From Roseovarius sp. TE539 (GTDB lineage Bacteria; Pseudomonadota; Alphaproteobacteria; Rhodobacterales; Rhodobacteraceae), in NCBI RefSeq assembly GCF_003298505.1, contig NZ_QNGB01000004.1:1-64000 (forward strand): a stretch of 64,000 nucleotides of DNA. The letters run 5' to 3'. Both the position numbers and the translations under genes were made by a program. The notes beneath the pieces are model-generated. The model saw only the letters and a program-made list of their open reading frames with translations. It had not been told where the DNA came from and searched no databases. Below, piece by piece: positions 1 through 8,581 of the stretch (position 1 is the stretch's first letter; each line of letters opens with the position of its first letter).

Positions 1-127
1 CAACCAGCAGCTCCCGCAATCAGCCCTGGGCAGCAAGACGCCCTTGCAGGCGATGAAAGACTGGCACAAACTCAAGCCCGACCTGTTCAGGAAACGGCCA
101 TACTACCTTCCGGGATCCGACAACTAG
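1..127 (+). mobile_element. 3' end of an IS481-family transposase gene (partial)
   Basis: The frame beginning at base 2 reads 41 codons and stops at 125-127. Its text (NQQLPQSALG near the start, LKPDLFRKRPYYLPG near the end) matches the C-terminal tail of IS481-type transposases, which belong to the DDE/rve integrase superfamily. The catalytic part lies outside the window. Recognisable methyltransferase sequence in another frame begins within a few bases of the stop, so the element end must lie at or very near the transposase stop codon. I could not define the terminal inverted repeat. Confidence 0.75.
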
Positions 128-990
128 ATGCAGAAGGACGCATCGGATACACGTCAACAGGAACTCCAAGATTCAAGCGTTTTTTGGATGAAATGCCGGG
201 TGTGCCTGTTCAGAATGATTGGTCAGATATTACACAGGCAAGCAAGAAAGAACGCCTCGGCTACCCCACGCAGAAACCCGTCGCCCTGCTCGAACGCATC
301 GTCGCCGCCTCCTCGAACCCCGGCGACGTGGTGCTCGATCCGTTCTGCGGCTGCGGCACCACCGTGCACGCCGCCGAGAAACTCAGGCGCAAATGGATCG
401 GCATCGACGTGACCCACCTCGCCATCGGGCTGATCGAGAAACGCCTGCGCGACGCTTTCCCGAAGGTGGAATTCACCACCCAAGGTGTGCCGCAGGACAT
501 CGCGGGCGCGCGCGACCTCGCCAATCGCGGGCGGGAGGACAAGAATTACTATTTCGAGTTCGAGAAATGGGCGCTGTCGCTGATCGCCGCACAACCCGGC
601 AACCTTGGCAAGAAGGGCGCCGACAAGGGGATCGACGGCAATATCTATTTCGGCAAGACCGACCGCGCCATCGTCAGCGTCAAGGCGGGCGAGAATATCG
701 GCGTCGGCATGATCCGTGACCTGCGCGGCGTGATCGAACGGGAAAAGGCGGGCATCGGGATATTCCTCACCCTGACGGAACCGAAAAAGACCATGGTGGC
801 CGAGGCGGCGGCGGCCGGACAATTCGAGATGGAGGGGTTCGAGCCCGTCCCCCGCATCCAGATCGTCACCATCGAGCAGGCGCTGCAATTGCGCGACCGC
901 GCCGTGCGCCTGCCCGCCCGGCGCGACGACGCCTTCAAGCGCGCCGCCCGCGAGGAGGACGCGCGCGCGCAGGGGTCGCTCGATCTCTGA
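121..990 (+). pseudogene. 5'-truncated DNA methyltransferase fused to a Mrr-like restriction endonuclease domain
   Basis: The frame is open from base 1, but methyltransferase homology begins only around base 121 (DAEGRIGYTSTG, then RFLDEMPGVP), as in site-specific N4/N6-adenine or cytosine methylases. The SAM-binding motif DPFCGCGT is at 350-373. In this permuted (beta-type) order the catalytic DPPY motif lies upstream, and it is missing here because IS481 DNA replaces the N-terminus. After the methylase end (about base 500), residues encoded by 540-870 look like a PD-(D/E)xK nuclease of the Mrr type: FEFEKWAL, GADKGIDG, then IVSVKAG and IRDLRGV. No ATG, GTG or TTG precedes TTG at 184 in this frame. 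The methylase is probably dead; the nuclease half appears intact but may not be expressed. Confidence 0.75.
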
Positions 991-1054
991 CCGCCCGGCG
1001 CGGCGAGGCCGATTGACGCCTTTTCACCGCGCCGTGCCGCGCTAGAATTGCGAC

Positions 1055-1555
1055 ATGCCTTACGAATGGTCCACTCCCCCGGGCGATGATGGCGGAACGC
1101 GGCTGTCGCTGCGCCCGCACCGGTCGCTGCCGCGCCGTGGCTTCGCCGCCTTCATCCTGGCCACCTTCACGCTTATCACCATCCCGCTCTACCCGCTTCT
1201 GGGCACTGTCCTTCTCTGGGGGCTGCTGCCGTTCATCCTCCTGGCTGTCGGCGGGGTCTGGTGGGGGCTGGAGCACTCCTACCGGCAGGCCGAGGGGCTC
1301 AGCGAGGTGCTCACCATCGACCCGGCCGAGGTGCACCTCACCCGCACGGATCCCGGCGGCGCGGTGCGGCACTGGGATTGCAACAGCTACTGGGCGCGGG
1401 TGGCGATGCATCCAACCGGCGGGCCGGTGGCGCATTACCTCACCCTCAAGGGCAAGGGCCGCGAGGTCGAGATCGGGGCGTTCCTGAGCGAGGAGGAGCG
1501 CCTGGCGCTTTACGGTGAGCTGAACGATGCACTGCGGACCGCGCGGGCCGGCTGA
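1055..1555 (+). CDS. DUF2244 family membrane protein
   Basis: 166 residues. Two closely spaced hydrophobic segments (about residues 29-50 and 52-72, ending in VGGVWWGLEH) are followed by a soluble C-terminal half. This is the plan of DUF2244 proteins, common near cytochrome oxidase genes in alphaproteobacteria but of unknown function. The gene starts 65 bp after the broken methyltransferase and stands alone here; the next gene is convergent. There is no clear Shine-Dalgarno sequence before the ATG. Membrane location is inferred from hydrophobicity. Confidence 0.7.
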   Translation: MPYEWSTPPGDDGGTRLSLRPHRSLPRRGFAAFILATFTLITIPLYPLLGTVLLWGLLPFILLAVGGVWWGLEHSYRQAEGLSEVLTIDPAEVHLTRTDPGGAVRHWDCNSYWARVAMHPTGGPVAHYLTLKGKGREVEIGAFLSEEERLALYGELNDALRTARAG

Positions 1556-1663
1556 ACGGGCGGTTGGACACCAATTGCCCCGAGGTGCCGGATTTCGGTT
1601 CAAGCCCCCGGTTCCGGGCCTTCGGACCGTTCAATCCCGGTTCCGCGCGGGCGCCCGGCCCGG

Positions 1664-2122
1664 TCAGCTCAGCCGGGTCTTGACCATCGGCCCGACGGCG
1701 CCGAAATCCATCTGCCCGGCATGGCGTTCCTTGAGCTTGCCCATGACCTTGCCCATGTCCCGGATCGAGGACGCGCCGGTGTCGGCAATGGCCTTGTCGA
1801 TCGCCGCCCCGGTTTCCGCCTCGTCCAGTTGGCGGGGCAGGAACTCCTCGATCACCGCGATCTCTTCGCGCTCCCGCTCGGCCAGGTCAAGCCGCCCGCC
1901 CTCCTCGTAGGCGCGCACGCTCTCCTGCCGCTGCTTGGTCATTTTCCCAAGGATCGCGAGGATTTCACGGTCGCTCACGCCGTTGTCTCCATCGGCGCTC
2001 CGGGCCGCGATGTCCTGGTCCTTGATGGCCGCATTGATCAGGCGAAGCGTTGCAAGCCGCGACGTCGCCTTGTCTCTCATGGCCTGTTTCAGGGCCGTGT
2101 TGACCTGCTCGCGCAAGCTCAT
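1664..2122 (-). CDS. yqeY: GatB/YqeY domain protein
   Basis: 152 residues from the ATG at 2122 (MSLREQVNTALKQAMR), the usual length of the family; the frame stays open further upstream but that part has no homology. The protein is helical and charged, with the typical EFLPRQLDEAE motif and the C-terminal MGKVMGKLKERHAGQMD block shared with the tail of GatB, which binds tRNA in the transamidosome. The role of the stand-alone protein is not settled. It is divergent from carA with about 150 bp between starts, a carA-yqeY pairing often seen in alphaproteobacteria. Confidence 0.9.
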   Translation of the reverse strand: MSLREQVNTALKQAMRDKATSRLATLRLINAAIKDQDIAARSADGDNGVSDREILAILGKMTKQRQESVRAYEEGGRLDLAEREREEIAVIEEFLPRQLDEAETGAAIDKAIADTGASSIRDMGKVMGKLKERHAGQMDFGAVGPMVKTRLS

Positions 2123-2270
2123 GCCGTTCCATCCCCATGGTTTGGTCACAAGCCCCGGACAATATCCAAATCCTCCGACACTCGCAACCGCCGCAGCGTG
2201 CCGCGGGCTCTTGACGCTATTCGCCGCCGGCCCTAGTTTCGCGCAAATTTCCGCCCCGGAGCCTCCAGAC

Positions 2271-3419
2271 ATGACCAGATCCGCCCCCCAGCACCCGACC
2301 GCCTGCCTGGCCCTCGCCGACGGCACGGTTTTGATGGGGCGCGGGTTCGGGGCGACGGGGGAAACCACGGCCGAGCTGTGCTTCAACACCGCCATGACCG
2401 GCTATCAGGAAATCATGACCGACCCGTCATATGCCGGGCAGATCGTGACTTTCACCTTCCCGCATATCGGCAATGTCGGTGTCAATGACGAGGATGACGA
2501 GGCCGCCGACCCGGTTGCTGAAGGCATGGTCGTCAAATGGGATCCGACCGAGCCAAGCAACTGGCGTGCAATGGAAAACCTGTCCGAATGGTTGGCACGC
2601 CGCGGACGGATCGCGATCGGTGGCGTGGACACGCGCAGGCTGACGCGCGCCATCCGCCAGCAGGGCGCGCCGCATGTGGCGTTGGCCCATGACCCGGCCG
2701 GCAATTTCGATACGGCGGCCCTTGTCGCCAAGGCGCGCGGGTTCGCCGGGCTGGAAGGAATGGACCTTGCGCGCGATGTCACCTGTGCACAGTCCTACCG
2801 CTGGGACGAAATGCGTTGGGCTTGGCCTGGCGGTTTTGCCCGGCAAACCGAAGCGCGCCACAAGGTCGTTGCCGTGGATTTCGGCGCCAAGCGCAATATC
2901 CTCCGGTGTCTTGCCTCGGCGGGCTGCGATGTCACGGTGATGCCTGCCACTGCCACCGCCGACGATATCCTGGCACTTGAACCCGACGGCGTGTTCCTGT
3001 CGAACGGTCCGGGCGACCCCGCGGCAACCGGGAATTACGCGGTGCCGATGATCCGCGGTATACTGGCCGCTGAGGTGCCGGTGTTCGGCATTTGCCTTGG
3101 GCATCAGATGCTTGCGCTGGCCCTGGGTGCCGAGACGGTGAAAATGAACCATGGCCATCACGGTGCCAATCATCCGGTCAAGGAAATCGAGACCGGAAAG
3201 GTGGAGGTGACATCGATGAATCATGGCTTTGCAGTCGATGCCCAATCCCTGCCGGAGAACTTGGTGGAAACGCATGTGTCGTTGTTCGACGGCTCGAATT
3301 GCGGCATCCGCATGCGCGACCGCCCGGTTTTTTCCGTGCAGCATCACCCGGAGGCGAGCCCGGGGCCACAGGACAGTTTTTACCTGTTCGAACGGTTCGC
3401 AGCCGCTATGGCCGACTGA
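2271..3419 (+). CDS. carA: carbamoyl-phosphate synthase small (glutaminase) subunit
   Basis: 382 residues, normal for CarA. It hydrolyses glutamine and passes ammonia to CarB to make carbamoyl phosphate for arginine and pyrimidine synthesis. The N-terminal CPSase domain runs to about residue 190; the class I glutaminase domain follows, with nucleophile Cys275 in FGICLGHQM and the His359/Glu361 pair in VQHHPEAS. The ATG at 2271 is chosen because the family begins there (TACLALADGTVLMG); the longer open frame upstream crosses the divergent promoter region and lacks homology. carB is not adjacent in this window. Confidence 0.96.
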   Translation: MTRSAPQHPTACLALADGTVLMGRGFGATGETTAELCFNTAMTGYQEIMTDPSYAGQIVTFTFPHIGNVGVNDEDDEAADPVAEGMVVKWDPTEPSNWRAMENLSEWLARRGRIAIGGVDTRRLTRAIRQQGAPHVALAHDPAGNFDTAALVAKARGFAGLEGMDLARDVTCAQSYRWDEMRWAWPGGFARQTEARHKVVAVDFGAKRNILRCLASAGCDVTVMPATATADDILALEPDGVFLSNGPGDPAATGNYAVPMIRGILAAEVPVFGICLGHQMLALALGAETVKMNHGHHGANHPVKEIETGKVEVTSMNHGFAVDAQSLPENLVETHVSLFDGSNCGIRMRDRPVFSVQHHPEASPGPQDSFYLFERFAAAMAD

Positions 3420-3518
3420 GCCCCGGATCTGCGTTAACACCTTGTTACGTATTTGTTTACGGTCCATTAACTGATTTGGTCAAAACTCTCTGCGAGGATT
3501 TGCGGCAGGGAGCCAATC

Positions 3519-5471
3519 ATGGGCATTTCAGAACTTCGTCAATTGGATCTGCCGGCTGAAGACCTGGCGGACAGGCCGGCCGAGCTTGAGGAGGCACTCG
3601 TTGAGTCGGGTTCCATTACACGTGCCGACGCGTCGCTGGCACTGATGGTTCAGAGGTACTGCGCCGCCCCGCTTGACCGTGTGCTCGAGGCCGAGGGGCT
3701 GGCCAGCGAGGCCGAGGTACTCGATGCACAGGCCACGGCTCGGAGGGCCCTGCGTCTGGATGAAGCGGGGCTCGCCGCGGCATCCACTTGGCCGGTGGAG
3801 GTTGATCCGCGTGATCTTCTCCGCCACGGGATGCTGCCCTTGGCCGGGGCCGAAGGGCGGGCCCGCCTTGCCACAGCGCGACCTTCGGAAACCGGCCCGC
3901 TTCGTACCCGGCTTCCGCGTGAGGTGGCCGATGCCCCGCCTGTCATCGCGCCGCGCGCTGCCATACAGGCACGTATCGCGCGCGATCACCGTGACACCCT
4001 GACCGAAGCCGCACAGGCGCGGGTGCCCGAGTCGGAAAGCTGCCGAAGCTGGCTTGGCCCGATAAGGGGACGGCTCGTCGTGACATTCGTCCTGCTGGGG
4101 CTGTGTGTCGGGTTCACGCTGATGTTTCCCGCCGGGGTCTTCACCATGTTCGCCGTATGGGCCGGTATTACGCTGGTCGTTTCTGCGGCGTTGAAGATGG
4201 CTGCCTTCATTGCGAGCGTCACGGCGCCGGAACCGGACACAATGCCAGATCCGGGGGTGAAGGACGGCAGGCTTCCGAAGGTTTCCATCCTGGTGCCCTT
4301 GTTCCGCGAAACCGAGATCGCGCATGCGCTGATCGCGCGCCTCAGCCGCCTCACGTATCCCAAATGCCTTCTTGATGTGGTTCTGGTGCTCGAGGAAAAG
4401 GACGCGTTGACCCAACAGACCCTCGCCTCGATCGACCTGCCGCCATGGATGCGTGCCGTCGTGGTGCCGGATGGGCAGCCCCGCACCAAGCCGCGGGCGA
4501 TGAATTATGCCCTGGATTTCTGCGAAGGCGACATCGTCGGGATCTTCGATGCGGAGGACGCACCGGATCCGGACCAGATCACCCGTGTCGCCCGGCGATT
4601 TCAGACTGCCCCGCCGGATCTGGTGTGCCTGCAGGGCATCCTCGATTACTACAACCCGAGACAGAACTGGTTGGCGCGCTGCTTCACCATTGAATACGCC
4701 ACCTGGTTCCGTGTGATGTTACCAGGAATGTCTCGGCTGGGCCTCGCAATCCCGCTTGGCGGCACGACACTTTATTTCCGGCGCCACGTTCTGGAGGAGC
4801 TGGGTGGTTGGGACGCGCACAACGTGACCGAGGATGCGGATCTGGGCTTTCGGCTGGCGCGTCACGGCTACCGGACCGAGATGATCAACACGGTGACTGC
4901 CGAGGAGGCGAATTGCCGGGCCTGGCCCTGGATCCGGCAGCGTTCGCGCTGGCTCAAGGGGTACATGACCACCTATCTGGTGCACATGAGGAACCCCCGG
5001 CTACTGTTCCGGCAGTTGGGGCCGCGAAAATTCTGGGGTTTCCAGGCACATTTCGTTTCGGCGCTGTCCCAGTTCATTCTCGCGCCGTTCCTGTGGTCTT
5101 TCTGGCTGTTGATCTTCGGTTTGCCGCACCCTCTGGATCCGTATGTGGCGCGCAGCACGCTCGTGACCGTCGGTGTGCTTTTCCTGTTGATCGAGGTTTT
5201 CAATGTCGTGCTGCACATGACCGCGGTTTCGGGACGCGAACACAGGCACCTGATGGCCTGGGCGCCGACGATGCATTTCTATGCGCCGCTCGGCGCGGTG
5301 GCGGCCTACAAGGCCCTCTACGAGATGGTTTTCGCCCCTTTCTTCTGGGACAAGACACGACACGGCCATTCCCTGCCGCTGCTCAAGCGGATGCAGGGCC
5401 CCGGGCAACCATCAGATAAGGGTGTCGACTTCCCCGGAATCAAGCTTGAGCCTCGTCACGAAAGCCTTTGA
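3519..5471 (+). CDS. GT2-family glycosyltransferase with N-terminal MshEN/GspE-N-like domain
   Basis: 650 residues. Residues about 1-130 resemble the MshEN / type II secretion ATPase N-terminal domain, a fold that binds cyclic di-GMP in some proteins. Two membrane segments (about 186-235) precede a family 2 glycosyltransferase domain with DAEDAPDP near residue 344 (metal-binding DxD region), TEDADLG near 437 and QRSRWLKG near 472, the pattern of processive or polysaccharide-type GT2 enzymes. Several more membrane helices follow (about 510-600). The sugar donor and product cannot be told. Its last 60 bp overlap the 3' end of the convergent GntR gene. Confidence 0.85.
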   Translation: MGISELRQLDLPAEDLADRPAELEEALVESGSITRADASLALMVQRYCAAPLDRVLEAEGLASEAEVLDAQATARRALRLDEAGLAAASTWPVEVDPRDLLRHGMLPLAGAEGRARLATARPSETGPLRTRLPREVADAPPVIAPRAAIQARIARDHRDTLTEAAQARVPESESCRSWLGPIRGRLVVTFVLLGLCVGFTLMFPAGVFTMFAVWAGITLVVSAALKMAAFIASVTAPEPDTMPDPGVKDGRLPKVSILVPLFRETEIAHALIARLSRLTYPKCLLDVVLVLEEKDALTQQTLASIDLPPWMRAVVVPDGQPRTKPRAMNYALDFCEGDIVGIFDAEDAPDPDQITRVARRFQTAPPDLVCLQGILDYYNPRQNWLARCFTIEYATWFRVMLPGMSRLGLAIPLGGTTLYFRRHVLEELGGWDAHNVTEDADLGFRLARHGYRTEMINTVTAEEANCRAWPWIRQRSRWLKGYMTTYLVHMRNPRLLFRQLGPRKFWGFQAHFVSALSQFILAPFLWSFWLLIFGLPHPLDPYVARSTLVTVGVLFLLIEVFNVVLHMTAVSGREHRHLMAWAPTMHFYAPLGAVAAYKALYEMVFAPFFWDKTRHGHSLPLLKRMQGPGQPSDKGVDFPGIKLEPRHESL

Positions 5472-6056
5472 GATATGCGCTTTCAGAGCTTCACCGGCGG
5501 CCTGCGCATCCCGTGCCTCGATCGCACTCACGATGGCGTCGTGTTCCTTGAGCGCGTCCCGGTCGCGGCCGACGGCGGCAAGTGACGTGGTCGCCATGAG
5601 CGCCATGGAGCGGTGTACAAGATCAAGCTGCTGAACAAGAAACCGGTTATGGGAGGCAAGATGAACCTGCTTGTGAAACCGCCGGTTGGCGCGGGCCATG
5701 GCGGCAGGATCGCCCAGAAGCTGATGGTCGTCCTCGACCATGTCGCGCAACACACGCACCTCCTCATCGGTGGCATGGCGCGCGGCCAACTCGGCTGCCA
5801 GGGCCTCGAGTTCGGCACGCACCACGTACAGCTCGGCCAGCTGGTTGTGATCCAGCGATGACACGATCAGGCTGCGTCCGTCCCGCATCAGCAGGCTTTG
5901 CGTCTCGAGCCGTTGCAGCGCCTCGCGGATCGGTGTGCGCGAAACACCGAACCGCTCGGCAAGATCGCTTTCGACCAGGCGGTCGCCGGGCTTGTAGATG
6001 CCCATGTCGATCGCTTCGAGGATCAGCGTGTAGGCATCTTTTTGGGGTGGTTTCAT
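5412..6056 (-). CDS. GntR-family transcriptional regulator, FCD subfamily
   Basis: 214 residues. An N-terminal winged helix (about 1-70, with KPGDRLVESDLAERFGVSRTPIREAL, the classic GntR recognition region) is followed by an all-helical FCD domain carrying the spaced Asp/His residues that often bind a metal and an organic acid ligand (for example RRFHKQVHLASHN). Such regulators usually control catabolism of organic acids or amino acids and repress until ligand binds. The target is not obvious: the divergent neighbour is a HAD phosphatase, and the downstream end overlaps a convergent glycosyltransferase gene. Confidence 0.9.
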   Translation of the reverse strand: MKPPQKDAYTLILEAIDMGIYKPGDRLVESDLAERFGVSRTPIREALQRLETQSLLMRDGRSLIVSSLDHNQLAELYVVRAELEALAAELAARHATDEEVRVLRDMVEDDHQLLGDPAAMARANRRFHKQVHLASHNRFLVQQLDLVHRSMALMATTSLAAVGRDRDALKEHDAIVSAIEARDAQAAGEALKAHISKAFVTRLKLDSGEVDTLI

Positions 6057-6168
6057 GAAGGATGTATTCCGTTTGCCGGGATCTGTTTCTGTACCCTATC
6101 TTTGGCATACAGTGGGGATCAAGCCTGCGGGCATTGCGCGGATTGCCGCGCCGCCCTAGAACCGGGGC

Positions 6169-6813
6169 ATGCCAAAGCAGAATTTCACACATGTCTCGAC
6201 ATGGGTCTTCGACCTCGACAACACGCTTTACCCGCCGCAGGCCCGGCTTTTCGATCAGATCGAGGTGCGGATGACCGCCTATGTGATGGAGGCGCTCGGG
6301 GTTGCCCGTGCCGAGGCGGACCGTCTGCGGATCAAATACTGGCACGAGCACGGTACGACACTGGCCGGCCTGATGCGTGAACACGACGTCGATCCGGGCC
6401 CGTACCTGACCCACGTGCATGAGATCTCGCTTGAGGGTCTCGACGAGGATCCCGAGCTGGGTGCGCGGATCGCGGACCTGCCGGGTCGCAAGATCGTATA
6501 TACCAATGGCAGCGCGCCCTATGCCGAACGCGTGATTGATCGCCGCGGGCTCAACGGTTGCTTTGACGCGGTGTACGGCGTCGAAGATGCGGGGTTCCAT
6601 CCCAAACCCGACCCGGCCGCGTTCGAGGCGGTTTTCCGGCGTGATGGGCTGAACGCGAGTCTGGCCGCGATGTTTGAGGACGATCCGCGCAATCTTGCTG
6701 TTCCGCATGTCATGGGGATGCGTACCGTCCATGTCGCGCCCGAGCCCGCACCGGCCGATCACATTCATCATCATACCGATGACCTGAGCGGTTTTCTGGC
6801 AAGGCTGATGTGA
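6169..6813 (+). CDS. HAD-superfamily pyrimidine 5'-nucleotidase
   Basis: 214 residues. HAD motif I is WVFDLDNTLYPPQ, with nucleophile Asp15 and acid/base Asp17; motif II is YTNGSAPYAERV; the conserved Lys is in FHPKPDPAAF; motif IV is FEDDPRNL. This arrangement, with a helical cap between motifs I and II, is that of the SDT1/pyrimidine 5'-nucleotidase group, which dephosphorylates nucleoside monophosphates or small phosphate esters in the cytosol. The ATG at 6169 fits the family start. The gene is divergent from the GntR regulator. Confidence 0.88.
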   Translation: MPKQNFTHVSTWVFDLDNTLYPPQARLFDQIEVRMTAYVMEALGVARAEADRLRIKYWHEHGTTLAGLMREHDVDPGPYLTHVHEISLEGLDEDPELGARIADLPGRKIVYTNGSAPYAERVIDRRGLNGCFDAVYGVEDAGFHPKPDPAAFEAVFRRDGLNASLAAMFEDDPRNLAVPHVMGMRTVHVAPEPAPADHIHHHTDDLSGFLARLM

Positions 6814-6877
6814 CAGGCTGCCGCTTGGACCGATGGCCGTACCGCACCTATCTGTAGGAAAACGGAAGGATGACCGG

Positions 6878-8080
6878 ATGCGCGGCTTCGACCATGACAT
6901 AGTTATATCGGGCGGCGGGGTTGCCGGGCTGACGGCAGCTGCCGCGTTCGGTGCCGCCGGTTTTTCGGTGCTCTGCGTGGACCCCGCCGCGCCGGTCACC
7001 GAACGCGAGGCAGAGGGCGCAGACCTGCGCAGCACCGCCTTCCTGCAACCGGCGCAGGCGTTGCTCGAGCAGGCGGGCCTGTGGGCCCGGCTTGAGGGGC
7101 ATGCCAGCGAATTGCGGGTCATGCGGATTGTCGATGCCGGTGGACCAGAGCCCGAAGTCCGCGTTACCCGCGATTTCAATTCGGCGGATATTTCGGACCT
7201 CCCGTTTGGCTGGAACCTGCCGAACTGGCTTTTGCGCCGGGAAATGGTTGCACATCTGCAGGAACTGGACAGTGTCGAATTCTGGACCGGAACGGCGACG
7301 CGATCCCTTTTCACGCGTGAGGGCGAAGCGCGGGTGGGCCTGAGCGATGGCACAACCGTGCGGGCGCGGCTGGTGATCGCCGCCGATGGCCGCAATTCAC
7401 CGATCCGCGAAGCGGCCGGCGTTGGTGTGCACACAATCCGTTACGGTCAGAAAGCATTGGCTTTCGCTGTCACCCATCCGCTTCCGCATCAAAACGTGTC
7501 CACCGAGATTCACCGGTCGGGCGGCCCCTTCACGTTGGTGCCGTTGCCTGATCACGAGGGGCTGCCATCCTCGGCGATCGTCTGGATGGAAGACGGGCCC
7601 GAGGCCGTGCGTCTCGCGGGTCTTGGCATTCCCGACTTCGAGGCCGCAATGACCGAACGCTCCTGTGGCCTTTTCGGGCCGCTCAAGCTGGCTTCGCGGA
7701 TGACTATCTGGCCGATCATAAGCCAGGTTGCGGACCGCATGTGGGCCGAACGCGTGGCATTGGTGGCCGAGGCGGCACACGTCGTGCCCCCGATCGGCGC
7801 GCAGGGCCTCAACATGTCCCTTGGAGACATGCGGGTTCTGCTCGCGTTGGCGCTGGAGTCGCCCGACACACTCGGGGATGCGAAAATGCTTGAGGCGTAT
7901 CACCGGCGCCGTCATCGGGAGGTGGCGTTGAGGTTGGCCGGGATCGACGCGCTCAACCGTGCCTCCATGATGCATTTCCAGCCCTTGCGAGACTGTCGCG
8001 CACTGGGTGTGGATACCATATACGCGCTTGCGCCGGTGCGGCGCCTGCTGATGCAGATGGGGCTGGGCGCAAGGGGATGA
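6878..8080 (+). CDS. UbiH/UbiF-family FAD-dependent hydroxylase
   Basis: 400 residues from the ATG at 6878, which has an SD-like ACGGAAGGA 7 bases upstream; the open frame extends to 6833 but without homology. The N-terminal FAD dinucleotide fold is ISGGGVAGLTAAAAF, DLRSTAFL follows, and the second FAD motif appears as EAAHVVPPIGAQGLNM near residue 305. The family hydroxylates the ubiquinone ring precursor. Which position it modifies cannot be read from sequence. It lies 65 bp after the HAD gene and may share its transcript. Confidence 0.85.
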   Translation: MRGFDHDIVISGGGVAGLTAAAAFGAAGFSVLCVDPAAPVTEREAEGADLRSTAFLQPAQALLEQAGLWARLEGHASELRVMRIVDAGGPEPEVRVTRDFNSADISDLPFGWNLPNWLLRREMVAHLQELDSVEFWTGTATRSLFTREGEARVGLSDGTTVRARLVIAADGRNSPIREAAGVGVHTIRYGQKALAFAVTHPLPHQNVSTEIHRSGGPFTLVPLPDHEGLPSSAIVWMEDGPEAVRLAGLGIPDFEAAMTERSCGLFGPLKLASRMTIWPIISQVADRMWAERVALVAEAAHVVPPIGAQGLNMSLGDMRVLLALALESPDTLGDAKMLEAYHRRRHREVALRLAGIDALNRASMMHFQPLRDCRALGVDTIYALAPVRRLLMQMGLGARG

Positions 8081-8122
8081 TGCGCCTTCGGCCCTTTCGC
8101 GTACCGGAAGTGGTTCTGATCG

Positions 8123-8581
8123 CTATCCGATCGGGCCGGGGCGCCGTTCTTCGCTCAGAAGAACGTTGGCTTCAACATCACCGACACCCGGAAGCATCAT
8201 GATCCGGCGACGCAACACGCGTTCGAAGTCAGGGATGTCCCGGGCAACGACACGCAGACGGTAGTCGTAGAGGCCGAGGATATGTTCCACGGTCTGAACT
8301 TCCGGGATCGCCGAAACCGCACGTTCGAAATCATCCAGGCTGACGCGGCCCTTGGTTGCCAGTTTCACGCCAAGAAAGACCGTGACGCCGAAACCGAGCC
8401 TTTCTGCGTCAAGATCCAGGCGCTGACCAAGGATGATCCCGTTTTCATGCAAGCGTTTGATGCGCCGCCAGACCGCTGATTGCGATACGCCCAGAACGCG
8501 GCCAAGGGCGCTGGCGCTTTGGGTTGCGTCCCTTGCCATCGCGCGCAGAATGCGGCGGTCCATGGTGTCCAGTTCGATCAA
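8123..8581 (-). CDS. Lrp/AsnC-family transcriptional regulator (second of a tandem pair)
   Basis: 152 residues: an N-terminal helix-turn-helix (about 4-60; ILRAMARDATQSASALGRV, SQSAVWRRIKRL) and a C-terminal RAM ligand-binding domain (about 70-140; VFLGVKLATKGR, YDYRLRVVARD). Its start overlaps the stop of the upstream regulator by 4 bp (ATGA), so the two are translationally coupled. Lrp-type proteins form octamers that bind amino acids. The divergent ilvC makes branched-chain amino acid control a reasonable inference but not proof. Confidence 0.9.
   Translation of the reverse strand: MIELDTMDRRILRAMARDATQSASALGRVLGVSQSAVWRRIKRLHENGIILGQRLDLDAERLGFGVTVFLGVKLATKGRVSLDDFERAVSAIPEVQTVEHILGLYDYRLRVVARDIPDFERVLRRRIMMLPGVGDVEANVLLSEERRPGPIG

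Noticed and set aside
1-183. Open frame 1 across the transposase end as real N-terminal methyltransferase sequence
   Set aside because: Before about base 121 the translation is the off-frame shadow of the transposase and has no methylase motifs.
223-888. Long minus-strand open frame of 221 codons inside the methyltransferase/nuclease
   Set aside because: High-GC shadow of the plus-strand coding frame, with no protein family resemblance.
6089-6112. CTGTA...TACAG inverted repeat between the GntR and HAD genes, as a GntR operator
   Set aside because: Arms of only 5 bp with 14 bases between do not match the tight palindromes of FCD-type regulators; could be chance.
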